Shown here piece by piece: positions 44,483-56,684 of a stretch of 64,000 bases of DNA (positions within the stretch are counted from its first letter, which is position 1; each line of letters starts with the position of its first letter). Origin of the DNA: Pisolithus tinctorius (lineage: Eukaryota > Basidiomycota > Agaricomycetes > Boletales > Pisolithaceae); NCBI GenBank assembly GCA_024663395.1, contig JANFAH010000056.1:248001-312000 (forward strand). Reading direction: 5' to 3'. Both the position numbers and the translations under genes were made by a program. The notes under the pieces were generated by a model. That model was not told the DNA's origin, searched no databases, and saw only the letters and a list, made by a program, of their open reading frames with translations.

Positions 44483-46115
44483 GGTTACAGCTGACTCTGC
44501 CTAACTCGTCAACAAGTTGCATGCAATGCCCATGCCATGCAGATGAAGACTAAAGGCCTCATGTGTAGAAAGACTGCTGGACATGAACAGTCATCCTTCA
44601 CACAAGAACAAGTCATCAGTGCTAAAGAGAAAAGAGGAAGCAAGTTAAGTGCACATTAAAAGTTTTTAGTGCCCATGTATGGCATTCTGGTTTTCATCAT
44701 ATCTCCACCATTTCCAAAGATATTGACTCTGTTCTCACACTTGCTTAAAGTGCTCAGCCACATGATTCTGCCTTCCAAGTTTGGAGAGGATCCTTGCACC
44801 CTACACATTTCTACAGCACTCCATCCATCAGACACTCATTTTGCTAAGTCCATCAATCATGGCCACCTCTTCATCAATCATCCTGCTTGTCTCATTTGCC
44901 AGAGACAGTGGCTATGTATATCTGCCAGGCATTCCCACAAGCTTCCATCCTGAAGCCCCCTGGTTCATTCCATTGTTGTCAGCCCCATCTCATCCCATGC
45001 AGCTTGGTCAGCATGTTCTCCTTGTCAGTATGACTTCCAGAAGGTCGTTCTTTGGTCACCTCAGGTCTGTCACTCAGTTAGAAAGGTCTTATGTGGTCAT
45101 TTTGGTCTCTCTGGTTGATGAAGCATATGGATTGTTCCTCCCTGCTCCCTGCACTGTCTTTATTCCAATCTTGTCCATCATTCTTCCTGCATTGTGACAG
45201 CTGCAGCATAGTCTACTGTTCTCCAGCCTCCCTGATCACATTCATGATGAGTATGACATGCATCTTGCCTTCTTACTGCAAGATCCAGCAGAAGACATCC
45301 CCCCTTCTCCTCCTCCTCCATCAGAGCCCCATCCATGAAGCTTTTGTTAACTTTGCTGAGAGGATGAAAGGGTGGGAGACACAATTGCTTATGCTCCCAT
45401 TGCCCCACAGACCCCCAACACCCTAGCCCCCTTTGACACCTGACTCATGCCCTTCAATTCTGGAATTAATACTTCCCTATCTGGAAACACCATCCATCTG
45501 TCATGCCATCTTTGGATCTAGAGATGTCTCCACTGAGATCTGACTTGCATCGCCACCACCTAATGTGATATCAGTGTGCTTACTCAGTTTCTGACTCCAT
45601 TTGACTCATTTTGTGATATTTTGACTGTCCTTGGCTCACTTGTTGCCAATACTTACCAATCTTCTTTACTTGCTTACTTTTCATTTCTTGCTTACTCATC
45701 ATGATTACTCAGTCCTTACTCATTACTTACCAAGTGTTTGTGCCTTGTTTGTCACAAGCTGTGCTCCCCCCACAGTATATAAACCCCCATGTACTTAGCT
45801 ACAACCCCCAAGCAATCCACAAGCAGTCCAGAAGTCATTCAGTCAGTCAGTTTGGCTCTCAGTGCATACCTCATTGTCAACAGTTGAGGCTCATTCAGAA
45901 GAGTCTATCTGTCTTCATTCATATCATTGGTAGTTGAGGCTCCACAAAGGGGTCTATCTACCTCTATCATTTATCTGAAGCTTTATCCCCACACTTCGTC
46001 AGCAAGTTTGCTTAGTCATCCATCCACTCCTGCATAACTCATCATCAACTTGTGCCAGGAGCACATTTTATCAAAGTCCATCATTCCAGAAGTCCTTTCA
46101 GCTGAATACCTTCAC
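44483..46115. other. Unresolved stretch with promoter-like sequence
   Basis: The 5' LTR of gypsy B should lie here but is not seen. The plus strand has a 138-codon open stretch at 44781-45197 (hydrophobic, no recognised domain) followed by frame-broken text. Near 45776 a TATATAAACCC box precedes a CA-rich stretch that looks like a Pol II promoter, possibly in an LTR. A phrase (ACTCCTGCATAACTCATCAT) occurs near 46033 and again near 52002. The target duplicate TTCAC of gypsy C ends this stretch. Confidence 0.3.
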
Positions 46116-46568
46116 TGTTATGCTTGACTGAAGTCAGAATGTAGGGAGAGCTCAAATGCAGACAATGGGTTTCTACTGAGCAACAGCTGCAGTAACCTTC
46201 ATAAACGATGAAGGATTTAGTCAATGCTGGTAAGAGTGGTCCTGATTAGGGACACTGAGGGTGAAGTTCTGAGGACAACTGCATATGATTGAGCAGCTCA
46301 AGTCTGGGGTTCCAGGACTTGAGCTGGCAGACTAAATACTACAAAGAAAAGGACCATGAGGTGTCTGCATGTAAACAAGGTAACTACACCATTGGTTGAA
46401 CAACAATGACACATGTCCTAAGCATGTAATGAGCTAGTAATGCCAGTGGTGGAGATAGTGAGCCATTGGATCAGAGAGAAGACAGCTTGAAAAGGAAACA
46501 TAGTCCAATGGATCAAACACAAGGCAAACATGCAGTGAAAAGAGAGAAAACAGGGGTGAAATGTAACA
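46116..46568 (-). repeat. 3' LTR of gypsy C
   Basis: 453 bp. On the minus strand it is preceded by the purine tract AGAAGGGGGGTAA. Its inner part (from 46287) matches the truncated 5' LTR at 51672-51953. Confidence 0.8.
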
Positions 46569-46605
46569 TTACCCCCCTTCTAAGTATTGAAGTCCCTGAC
46601 TTCAA

Positions 46606-47646
46606 TTACTCTCCATAGGGTTCTCTGGTCATGTTGCTGATGGCAGAGTTGTCAAAGTCAAAGTTGTTGTCATACAAATCATTGTCCTTGCTCCCAATGA
46701 GGGTACAATCATCTACCACACCTGGAGTGGCAATTCTTTCTTGTAGTGGGTGGTGAGGGCGCAAGGACAGGCACTGAGCCTGGGTATGTCCAGGGTGAGG
46801 GTGGGTGGCATGACAGAGTGGACATTCATAGAGTCCACAGTTGATGTGGATGTGTCCAAGGCAGCAGCAGACATAACATGTCTGATGATAGCATGGATCT
46901 GAAGGGGTAAGAGGGCAATCAGCCTCAGCAAGTGTGTTTAACACAGGAGACGGTGGCAGCTGTGTGAGGGTCTCAACAATATTCAAGGTGTAATCGAGCT
47001 CAGCTCTAGAGATGCCAAAGGTGGTCTTGGGGTCAACTTCAGACAGGGAGTCATGAGACTTGCAGGGTTGTGGGTTGGGACCTAACAAGCAGCAGGCATG
47101 AGGTCTATCAGCTCTTCTGAGAGAGCGAGATGAGTGGGAGGATTGGGAGGATGATGGTGATGATGCCAGAGGGGAGGACGACACAGAGGAAACCGGAGGG
47201 GAGGTTGCAGTCGGGGGTCTTTGAGACCCAGGGGGAGGGGGTACAATCAACATGGGAAACTGGCAGACATTGTAGATGAGGTCAGTGCCTCCAAGGATAT
47301 CAAAAAGTCTAAGTAGGGGGACCTGTTTGTATGTGACCTCATTTAGGATGGTACAAGCAGGGGACAGAAGAGGGTTCTGTCAGTTAATGTAACAGGACAA
47401 CTCTTCAAGCTGAAGGGCTTGGATGGTAGTGTGATAAACTAGATTGAGAGGGGAGTTCTCATTGACTTTGTGATAGACAGTGCCAACAATGGTGGGGTTG
47501 GCAATAAAAAGGTGATCATTTGATCGCTAGCAGGCTGTCATTGACGACAAGTGAAATAGGTGTGACAGTGAGAAGGTTTGTGAGGGTAGGTGTAACAACG
47601 AGGAGGCATTTCAAGAGTGATGTTTCTGATAGTATGAGTAGAGCAT
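46606..47646 (-). pseudogene. Third ORF of gypsy C: zinc-knuckle protein, start overlaps pol stop
   Basis: The ATG at 47646-47644 overlaps the pol stop as TGATG. The same frame runs 347 codons to 46606, with three internal stops (two TGA and one TAG in the first third). The N-terminal block (NPTIVGTVYHKVNENSPLN, VPLLRLFDILGGTDLIYNV) looks like a folded domain I do not recognise. A Pro/Ser-rich linker follows, then FGISRAELDYTLNIVETL. Then come two zinc motifs, CYVCCCLGHIHINC (CCHC) and CPLCHATHPHPGHTQAQC, near 46880-46780. A nucleic-acid-binding role is inferred from the motifs only. Position and knuckle match ORF3 of gypsy B. Confidence 0.65.
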
Positions 47647-50600
47647 CAAGTGGGTGATTTCTGAGGGGGAAAGTCTTTAGGGAAGTGTTTCTTATATGCA
47701 GAGAGCATATCATCCGCATGTTCAAGGTGTGTTTCCTTTTGCCACAAGTTTTTGGATGAAGGATAGCCCTTCCATTTGATTAAGAAGGCATGTCCACAGC
47801 CAGACCTTTTATGGCTGACTATCGCCTCAACTTCATATTCCTCTTCCTCATTGACCAGGTCAGGCAGTGGAGCTGGAAAGTTCAGTCCATGAATGTTGTT
47901 TTTGCAATAGGGTGATAAGAGGGAGGCATGGAAGACATCATGGATCCTCCATTGTGTGAGAATTGTGAGGTGGTACGTGATCAGGGATAAGACCTTGGAA
48001 ATGGTGAAGGGTCCTTCCTGTTTTGGGGCAATCTTTCTATTTTTGTAGGAACACTTCAAGTTCCATGCTTCGAGCCAGACCTTGTCACCCTTTTGGAATG
48101 GGGTGAAGGGTCATGACAAGTGGTCTTTCATTGTTTTTCTGGCTAGATCATGTGCTGCAAGGGCTTCTTCTCTAGCCTTTCAGAGTTCCTCGAGTCTAAA
48201 CTCAGTGGCAGGAAGGTGGCTTTCTGTGATAAGGGACAGAAGGGGTTTTGGTTCATACCTGTACATGAGGTAGAATGGTGATTGATGGGTGATGGAATGA
48301 GGGTGGTAATTGTGTGCAAATTCAGTGATAGGGAGATTGTCCACCCATGAGGCAGGGTTGTTCCAACAGAAGATGTGGAGGTATGTTTCAACCTCTTGAT
48401 TTACTTGTTCAGTTTCTCCATCAGTCTGGGGATGATATGCCATTGAGAGGGCAAGAGAGTATCCCAAAAGGGAGGTGAGTTCTTTTGCAAAAGCAGAGGT
48501 GAACTGAGAACCTTGATCGGATATAATTTTGTCATACAACCCAAAGCAGGAGTAGACTTTCCTGAAAAAGAGTGCTGTGATGTTGGCAGCTGAGGCAGTT
48601 TTCTTTGTGGGTGTTAAAATCACCCCCTTTGTAAGCCCATGGTCTACCATGAACAAAAGGGAATCATAACCCTTAGAGAGGGGAAGATTGGTAACCAGAT
48701 TGCAGGAGATCTGTTGGAAAGGGCATGTTGAGGTCAAGGGGATGGGCATGAGGGGTGGCATCATTGGGTGGGTATTAACTTTATTTTGCTGGCATGTAGC
48801 ACAGCCTTCTACATATTTTTGGACAAAAGAGGTGAGTCCAGGCCACCAAAACTTGGAGGAGACAAGTTGTCAGGTTTTTAAGACACCAGGGTGTCCTGTG
48901 GAGGGGTGATCATGGTGGTTGGACACAATGGCTTGGCAGAGGGAGGGATCATCTGGGATGTAAACCTGATCATTATAGAGTAACACTCCATTGTCAAATC
49001 TCCAATCAGAGAGATGGGATTTGAATGGGAGGGGCATGTCAACATTTTCTATGGCATGAAGTGCTGTTTGGACTACAGGGTCCTTCATAGAGGAGGACAT
49101 GACCTTTTGAGTGAGGTTTGTGTCGATGAGATTAACAAATAATGTCTGTGGGAGGAGGGTAACTCCTTTGTTATCTTCATTGTCATCAGGAATATGATCA
49201 GGTCATCGGGAGAGTGCATCAGGGGTGGCCAGGTCTTTGCCTGGGACATGTTCAAGCTGCAGATCAAAGTCTGTGAGGTCGAGGAGCCAGCAGGCCTGTC
49301 AGTGATTTAAGTTCTGTGGTGCTTTGAAGTAGGTCAAATTCTTGTGGTCAGTAAAGACCTTGACTGGAAATGGTGATCCATGGAGGTAATGCCTCCAAGA
49401 TTTTAGACCTTGAATAACCCCTAATAGTTCTCTATCATAGATGTCATAGTTCTTTCTGCAGGGTTAAATGACTGGGAGATGAAGGCACAGGGTTGCCACT
49501 GGCCATTAGAATTTTCCTGGAGGAGAACACCTCCAGTTGCATACTTGGATGCATCAGTGGTTATTGTGAACAGCCGAGAGGTGTCAGGCATTCAAAGGGT
49601 CAGTTGTGCCATGAAGATCCTTTTTAAGAGTTCAAAGGCAGTTTGACATTTCTTTGACCATTCCCAAGTAGTTGTTTTCTTGGTGAGGTCAATCAGGGGT
49701 CAGGTGATGTCTGAGTAGTATGGGACAAATCTTTGGTAGAAGTTGGCAAAGCCTAAAAAGGATTGTACGTCCTTGACCTTTTTTGGGATAGGCCATTCAG
49801 CAATGCCCTGGACCTTGACAGGATCCATGGCAACAGTATTTTCTTTGATGATCATTCCAAGGTATTCACCCTCAGTCAGATTGAAATGGCACTTTTCTAA
49901 TTTGAGAGGGAGTGACAGCTCCCTCATTCATTCAAGAACACAACAAGTTCTTTGTTTATGTTCTTTGGGATCGGTGGAGAAGATGAGGAGGTCATCCATG
50001 TAGACAACCAACCATCCTTCAGTGATCATGTCTTGGAAGGAATCGTTCATGAATTGCTGGAAGGTGGCAGGGGAGTTGCACAACCCAAAGAGCATGACAG
50101 TTGGTTCAAAGAGTCCCTTATGCATGATAAACATGGCTTTCCACTGGTCTCCTTGTTTGATATGGATGTTATTGTAGCCCAATCTTACATCCATCTTTGT
50201 GAAGATAGATGCTCCTTTGAGTTTATCAATGAGATCTGAGATAAGGGGAAGGGGGTATGCATCCTTCACCATATTCTTATTCAGATATTGGTAGTCCTGG
50301 CAAGGACAAAGGGAGCCATCTTTCTTTCTGACAAAGAAGAAGGGTGTGGCTTGAGGAGACTTTGAGGGGTGGATTTTTCCCTCTCAAAGGTTTTCTTCAA
50401 TGAATTTCTCTGTGGACTCCCTTTCAGAGGGGGAGAGTGGATACACTTTAGCCACCTTGGGGATGAAGTCCTCAACAAGGTTGATGGCATGATCATAAGG
50501 TCATGATGGAGGTAGGGTTCCATCAGAGGGTTTTTCAAAAACCAAGGTGAAGTCCTTGTAATCCTCAGGGAGGACAGCCTTCGGTTTCTTTTTGTGTTCT

Positions 50601-51686
50601 TCTTGGGCCAACTCAGTAGCCATGGTGATCTTTTGAAGAAGACTATTGTTTGGATTAATCTTCTTGGCTTCTTCTACGAGTTTTCCAACCGACACCATGA
50701 AGTGCACACAGATGGTCTCATCTTCAGGTTCTTCATAATCCATGAACTTGTTTATCCCCCTCTTTTCAGCAGGGGACACAAGATTCATGGTAGGTTCTTC
50801 AACTGCAACAGAAGAGATGTTGCATTTCATCTCTTTAGACCCATCAGTCTTTTTGTTAATGGAGAGGGTTCCCATTCTCCAGTTGATGATGGGGTTGTTC
50901 TCTTGGAGCCAGGGGAGGCCCAGGATGATGTTTTCTGTTCCACAGTTGATGACATGGAAGAAGGACCAGTGGACAAGTCCTTCAATCCTAAAGTACAGAG
51001 TGGCAGAAAACAGGATCTTTCCCTTTGAGTTTTGAGTTCCATCCACATTTTTGGTGAGGATGGGTTCTTTGAGCTGCTGAGTGGGGATCTGGTGTTTTCA
51101 CACAAATCCCCAGTCAATGCAGGATATTTCTGCTCCAGAATCAACTAGAGCAGTGGTGTTGATGACCTTGGTGGTTCTTTCTGATGTGTAAAGGGAGATG
51201 GGGACTTGCATAGTATGTTCTGGTGTGGAGGATACAAGTACAGGTGCAACAGAAACAGAACTGTCCTTAGTCAAGGCAACAGAAGGACCCACAACTCTTT
51301 CTTCATTGTCATTTTCTTCGATTTCCACAATTTTGCAGATCTTCTTGACCTTCTTCTGGAGGGTCTTCCCTTCGTCAGGACATTCTCGAGAGAGATGTCC
51401 CTTGTTTCTGCAACTGAAACATCTTCCCTCTTTGATGTGATGATCTCTTTCTTCTTTGGAGAGTCTCACTCCATCCACATCCATGGCATTCAGATCTTTT
51501 TCTACAGAGGTTGTTCTTGGGATAGAATGTCCTCTTTTCTTTCTTTCCAGAGAACTCATTTACCTTCCTCCACTTTGCATCGAACTTTTGTGCCTGAGTA
51601 TACCACTTGGTGATCTTTGTGGGAGTGGTTTCCATCATGTGGATGCAGTTCACGATGAAGGGTTTGAGTCTGATTGAGCAGCTCAA
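47646..51686 (-). pseudogene. Gag C-terminus and pol of gypsy C
   Basis: The gag end carries the knuckle CFSCRNKGHLSREC near 51405 and a short linker. Then protease (ALVDSGAEISCID, intact DSG) near 51125, ILGLPWLQENNPIINW, and reverse transcriptase with VRKKDGS near 50325 and [10 protein letters not shown] near 50000. RNase H is partly decayed (ITTDASKYATGGVLL near 49545). The integrase core has Asn in place of the first Asp (ISCNLVTNLPLSKG), then IISDQGSQF and TEQVNQEVE. The chromodomain (EYEVEAIVSHKRS..FLIKWKGYP) ends at 47646. There are multiple stops and frame shifts, for example a TGA near 51100. Dead as an autonomous element. Confidence 0.8.
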
Positions 51687-51953
51687 GTCTGGGGTTCCAG
51701 GACTTGAGCCAGCAGACTAAATACTACAAAGAAATGGACCATGAGGCATCTGCATGTAAATGAGGTAACTATGCCATTGGTTGAACAACAATGACACACA
51801 TCCTAAGCATGTAACAAGCTAGTAATGCCAGTGGTGGAGATAGTGAGCTGTCAGATCAGAGAGAAGATGGCTCGAAAAGGAAACATAGTCCAACAGATCA
51901 AACACAAGGCAAACATACAGTGAAAAGAGAGAAAACAGGGGTGAAACATAACA
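51672..51953 (-). repeat. 5' LTR of gypsy C, truncated
   Basis: Matches 46287-46568 of the 3' LTR. The missing 170 bp are those nearest the internal region, consistent with a deletion running from the LTR into gag. Confidence 0.75.
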
Positions 51954-52354
51954 TTCACTCTGTTCAGCATCCCCTGTCCAGTCATCACTCACTTGTCTAC
52001 TCCTGCATAACTCATCATCAACTTGTGCTAGGAGCACCTGCCATCAAAATTTCCCCCACTTTAGGTTTCTCTGCCCTCCAGGTTCCATGGAGGTAAACCA
52101 CCACTCACTCATATTTGTCTTTGGTGTTTGGTTTGGTTGGTTTTCACCACCTTTCCACACTTTGACTCACAACATGGTAAAGTTGATTGGAGAGGTTGAT
52201 TCTGCCACTTGCCCAAGTTGGGGCCTTACTGGCAGGTCTTCAAGACCTATACAAGGGTTTGGAGTTTGCCTGAAGGGTGGCAACATCAGGAAATTAATTG
52301 ATGTCTATTGTGCCTTTCACATGCATGGATAGTCTAAAAAGTCCAGATAGTTGC

Positions 52355-52560
52355 TGGGACTATTTCTAGTAGATTTGATTTCTATTTTGACTATCTGTAC
52401 TATTTTTCTGACTATCCATACTATTTTTCTGACTATCCATCTATTTTTCTGACTATTCATACCATTTCTGTCTGACTATCTGGTCTATTTTTGACTATTC
52501 ATTGACTATCCACACTATTTTTTTTTGACTATTTGTACTATTTGTGACTTTCCAGACTCT
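52355..52560 (+). repeat. Short tandem repeat, about 21 bp unit
   Basis: Imperfect repeats of (T)GACTATCCATACTATTTTTC, about nine units with length variation, ending near TTTCCAGACTCTTC. The wider stretch 51954-52737 has no recognised gene; a 81-codon open frame at 52087-52332 has no known motif. Confidence 0.7.
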
Positions 52561-52737
52561 TCACAAGGGCGACTTTTTTGATAGCAGGCTCACATAGTTC
52601 ACAAATAATGCATCACAAGATCTCATTCATTTACCACAAAGTGTAGTAGGAAAAAAAAATAAAATGAGCGTAGTAAGCGCTTGCATCTTGATTCAAGCGC
52701 AAGTGGGGATCGGATAGTGGAAAGAATGATTAAACAT

Positions 52738-55392
52738 TTATGCTAACAGGCGTCCAAGTGATTGGGGGAGGGATGGGAGAGTATGCAATATATGTATGAA
52801 ATATTCTGTGCCACATGATGTAGGGGATTGTGATGAGGGGACATCCAGCCAAGTCTGTCTTGTCAACTGGTCAGCAAGATACTCATAGCATACACAAAAT
52901 CTCACAGATGCTTTGACATAAATCAGTATTAACAGCAAAATAAAACTCATCCATCAGGTCACCTGGAGAACTGCCATTGTCCAATGTCTCCATGGAGGGG
53001 ATAACGAGGGTGTGAGCCATAGCAATGATCTCACTCACCGCAGCATTATTGCATTTAGAAATGGATGTGTGATAGTTGTGAGTGCTGGTGCCCCAATTCT
53101 GCTCAGAGAATGCCAGCACACTCGATGACTCCTTCCTGGACACTTTGTTGAGCTTGAGCAGAGTTTTTGCCATCGCCCTCATACCATGGGTACTCATTTG
53201 ATCATCGACTTGCACCTCCCCCCTTTGGAATAGCCAAATGGCATGCTCAAGCTAAAGTAACAGTTAAAACTGCAGATTGATGACCAACAAAGAGTTACAT
53301 ACTGTGGCAGCACAAAGGGAAAGTGCCCCTCTGACAGCATGTTTCTTCATCACGTTGGTGCCCAGTCCTGGAATGTCAGGGCATCCGATACAAGGCTGAA
53401 GATGGGCATGTGTGAAGAGTTGCAGAATGAAGTGTGATCGATAAGTGTATGCCAGGTTCGTCATGTCAAGGTCCTGATATAGGAAGGAAAGTGGTCCATC
53501 TATGAGTTCATTGCAAGTTTGCCTGACAGCAGCAGCAGACCATGCATCATCATCTGGATCTGACACAAGAAAATGAGCAATGAGTGCAATGGTGGTAGAG
53601 CTGAAGTTGCTGTGCCACAGACTGAGTCACCGAGTTGCCTGCCCAAAAAATGAGTCAAGCATCTAGTTTAAGTGTAAACAGAATAATCTCACCAGCATGA
53701 AAGTCAGCATCCCTGGGCATACTGCATGAGAATCGAAATCTGAGACAAGGGAGGTCGTGATAATGTGAAGGGCAGTCATGAGCTCCAGATCTTGGATTGC
53801 CCACAGATCAGGGAAGGACCCAGCCCACATGAGGAGAGCAGGAATCATTTGTTTCTACCATCTTCTATCTTCTTGCAACTCTTCAGGCAAGTTTGCATTG
53901 ATGAAATGTATGCACCCACAAGTTGTGCTGTTGGTCCCTGTTGAAAGTGGCCGATCTGATGTGGAACTTGCTAAGGCCAACTCCCTCGATTCCTGAGTCA
54001 TAGCTTTAGTTCCACACTGGCTACTGTCACTAACCTTCGCTTTCTTCGCCAGCTTGTCAATTCTGATATTAGTCTGTGACTCAACATAGGTTAGCAATGA
54101 CCTTCAGTGAACCAGAGGACATACCATTGTAGTAACACATGGCTCCTTTACAACCTTCATGTGAACATTTACATCACAGAGGTCACAGAAAGAACCCCCA
54201 TCATCCGCATTCTCAACTTTGGACAAGGAGACATATTCAATGTTGTCGCGATTGGTGTGCCTGTGCTTCAAGCCAGCCTGCACTGCATGGGAAATAGGAT
54301 TTTTGACCTCAAGATCACTCTCAGCATCAGCACTTGTGTTAGTAGTGTGCACCATAGCCTAGAAATAGTACCAGTGTTGTGAGAGACTCATGGGCTTTCA
54401 TGATCCAAAGAAAAATACCTCAACAGGTTCCTGGTACCACATAAACTTGGCAGAGATGGTAAGGGGGTCCCTGAAGCAATGTTCATCCTCATCATGGGCT
54501 GCTGCAGGAACATCATTGCTGATCATATGGCATTCAGTGCTTTCCTGTGGCATAGTGTGCTCCTGATCATCCTCTGTGACGGAAATTTCTGAGCTGATGC
54601 TGGTGGCTTTAGTTGTTAAGGATGGGACAGTGGAAGGGGGCAGGTTAGGTGTCCCATCAGTTTGAACCTGGGAGCCCGATGTTACAGAATTGCAGGGGGT
54701 ACTGTTTCCAACAGGTGCAATGCTGCTGGCCCAGCTCTTGACATGACCAGCCAAAAGAGTCCTATTGTTCGGGGTGCTAACATTCCAGGTAAGGTTCAGC
54801 CAAAATAAAGTCAATTCAGTGAGCAGAAGGAGCATTGTGCAAGGGAAGAGCACAATGTACCGGGACTTTCCTAGGTTGGGCACATGTGCTGAAGTTGCCA
54901 CATCATCACCCAGCAGCTCAGTTGTATCATGTCATCTTGGCAGCTTATCACTCAAGCCCAAAAAAAAATCATTGGTAGTCACACAGTGAGCTTCTACTTC
55001 TATATTCACAACTGTTGATTGATTATCAGCATCTGGAACCAATGAATTATGACATTTGCAACTGCACCTTCACCACAGGGCAAGTCAGATATATTTGTAG
55101 GTCTGCCTTGCCTGCCCTTCAGTTTCGGTTTCAGCTTCACAGGCTTTGCTTTGACAGCATCTTGCATCGCCTGCTCTACCTCCATGGTCGCCTGCATCTC
55201 TGAGATCCGGGTGCAGCCCTGTTGAACTGCAGCAGTGCAGGCATCACTCAAGTCCTTCGCACACGAGTCATCAGCTTTCTTCTGGCTTGAAGTATGTTGT
55301 TTAACCTGCATGTCAAGAACTATTTGTCCTGGGCATAGATTAGCCTTTTCTCTTCATGGATGATGACTTCTAGAAGAGTTGTTGGCTGACAT
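52738..55392 (-). pseudogene. Uncharacterised multi-exon gene, Agaricomycete-type
   Basis: Starts with an ATG at 55392 (MSANNSSRSHHP), interrupted by TGA at 55356-55354, then reads on through a Lys-rich segment (KPVKLKPKLKGRQGR). Further exons lie at 54901-54398 (acidic and Ser/Thr-rich), 54355-54104, 54097-53855 (CIHFINANLPEELQED), 53848-53663 (PALLMWAGSFPDLWAIQD), 53566-53264 and 53215-52885. The last two carry KKHAVRGALSLCAATV and LAFSEQNWGTSTHNYHTSI. This resembles a lineage-specific protein family of Agaricomycetes found in repeat-rich regions, with helices and an F-S-x-x-N-W-G motif. I do not know its function. Exon borders were not all resolved. Confidence 0.5.
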
Positions 55393-55657
55393 AATACCTG
55401 TGATGCAAGGAGGGAGACAGAGACAGAGCAAGGTGAGTTTAAACTTCGCTTCTTTATGCAAAAAAGATCTCACAAACAATGTACCTAGTTTTCTGTACAA
55501 AGTCCTGCTTACCTCAAGCTAATTCACCCACACCATCCCAACGTGTTTCCTTACATTGAAAATGCCTATGTGACTGACATTTAACATGCTATGACACCCT
55601 TGTGCCAAACTGGGGTGCAACCATTGGTTTAGAAATCTCTCAAGTCTTACTCAACAC
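55393..55657. other. Divergent intergenic region
   Basis: 265 bases between the start of the minus-strand gene and the first open frame of the plus-strand Plavaka gene. AT-rich, with no obvious TATA box. It could serve as a shared promoter, or hold the first Plavaka exon. Confidence 0.3.
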
Positions 55658-56684
55658 ATGCACATGCATCATCCTAGTTTAGGCTGCATTCCCCCAAGTT
55701 TCACCATCAGCACAGGGTCACCTGACCATTTGGGACAAGACTACAATGGAACAGACCATGACACAGACATGTTTCCTCCAGCAACCGAGTATGACATTCC
55801 AACTCCTGGCCATCAAGAACTTGGCAATGACTCCGACTCATTGGGCCGGGAACACGAGAGTCTAGGGCTGGAGTTCGTTGGTCCTGTGGGTAGGACTTAT
55901 CACAATTTTCATCCAGGTCTAAATGGTAATTTGCATATACACTACAATAACTACTTCAACTAATACCTTGTCCATAGCATGAAGATGCAATGCCAGTGGT
56001 CAATATCTGTTGGACAATGCACCACCACTGCTGTCTGTGGAGAGGTCTTCTGATGACTGGTCCCCTTTCTGAAACTGGCTGGAATTCGAGCTCGCCAATT
56101 TTCTCTTTAGGCAGGCCAAAATGCCCACCAAAAAAATCGACACATTGCTTGAAATCTGGGCTGTGTCATTACTTGCCTTATGTGGGGAACCGCTATTCAC
56201 TAACCAGAAAGACCTTTATCACATCATCAACAGCACATCTGTCGGTGAGGTCAAGTGGGAGAATTTTGTGGTGTGGTATGCCAACAATGGACGAGATGGA
56301 CAAGACAGCAATACAGCTCCTTGGATGCTTGACAGTTACAATGTATGGTATCGAGATCCACATAAAGTCATCCACAATGTCCTTGCTCGTGCTGACTTAA
56401 TAGGTCGAATCGACTACATACCATACTGGGAGTATGATCCTACAAACAATCAAAGGCGCTGGGAGGATTTCATGTCAGGAGCCTGGGCATGGAATGAGGC
56501 AGTAAGTCGTGCCCACTGCAGCTTGAAATTGATGCTAATGTCACTCCTAGGACAGAATCATTAGAGCCAGTTCGGAAACCAGAAATTCTACAGAAGTCTG
56601 TCTTTGATAGTTTGTGTATGTTTGGCTGTCTGGATCGTTGCCAGCTCTGAGTTTGAATCATGTCAGCCTCAGCTTATCATTGTT

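Larger units (their letters stand above)
46116..51953 (-). mobile_element. Ty3/gypsy element C (chromovirus)
   Basis: 5838 bp, ends TGTTATGC...CATAACA, flanked by TTCAC at 46111-46115 and 51954-51958. The 3' LTR is complete (46116-46568). The 5' LTR is present only in part (about 51672-51953) and joins directly to the middle of gag, so a deletion removed the LTR end, primer site and gag N-terminus after insertion. Pol, chromodomain and a third zinc-knuckle ORF follow. Many frames are broken. Confidence 0.85.
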
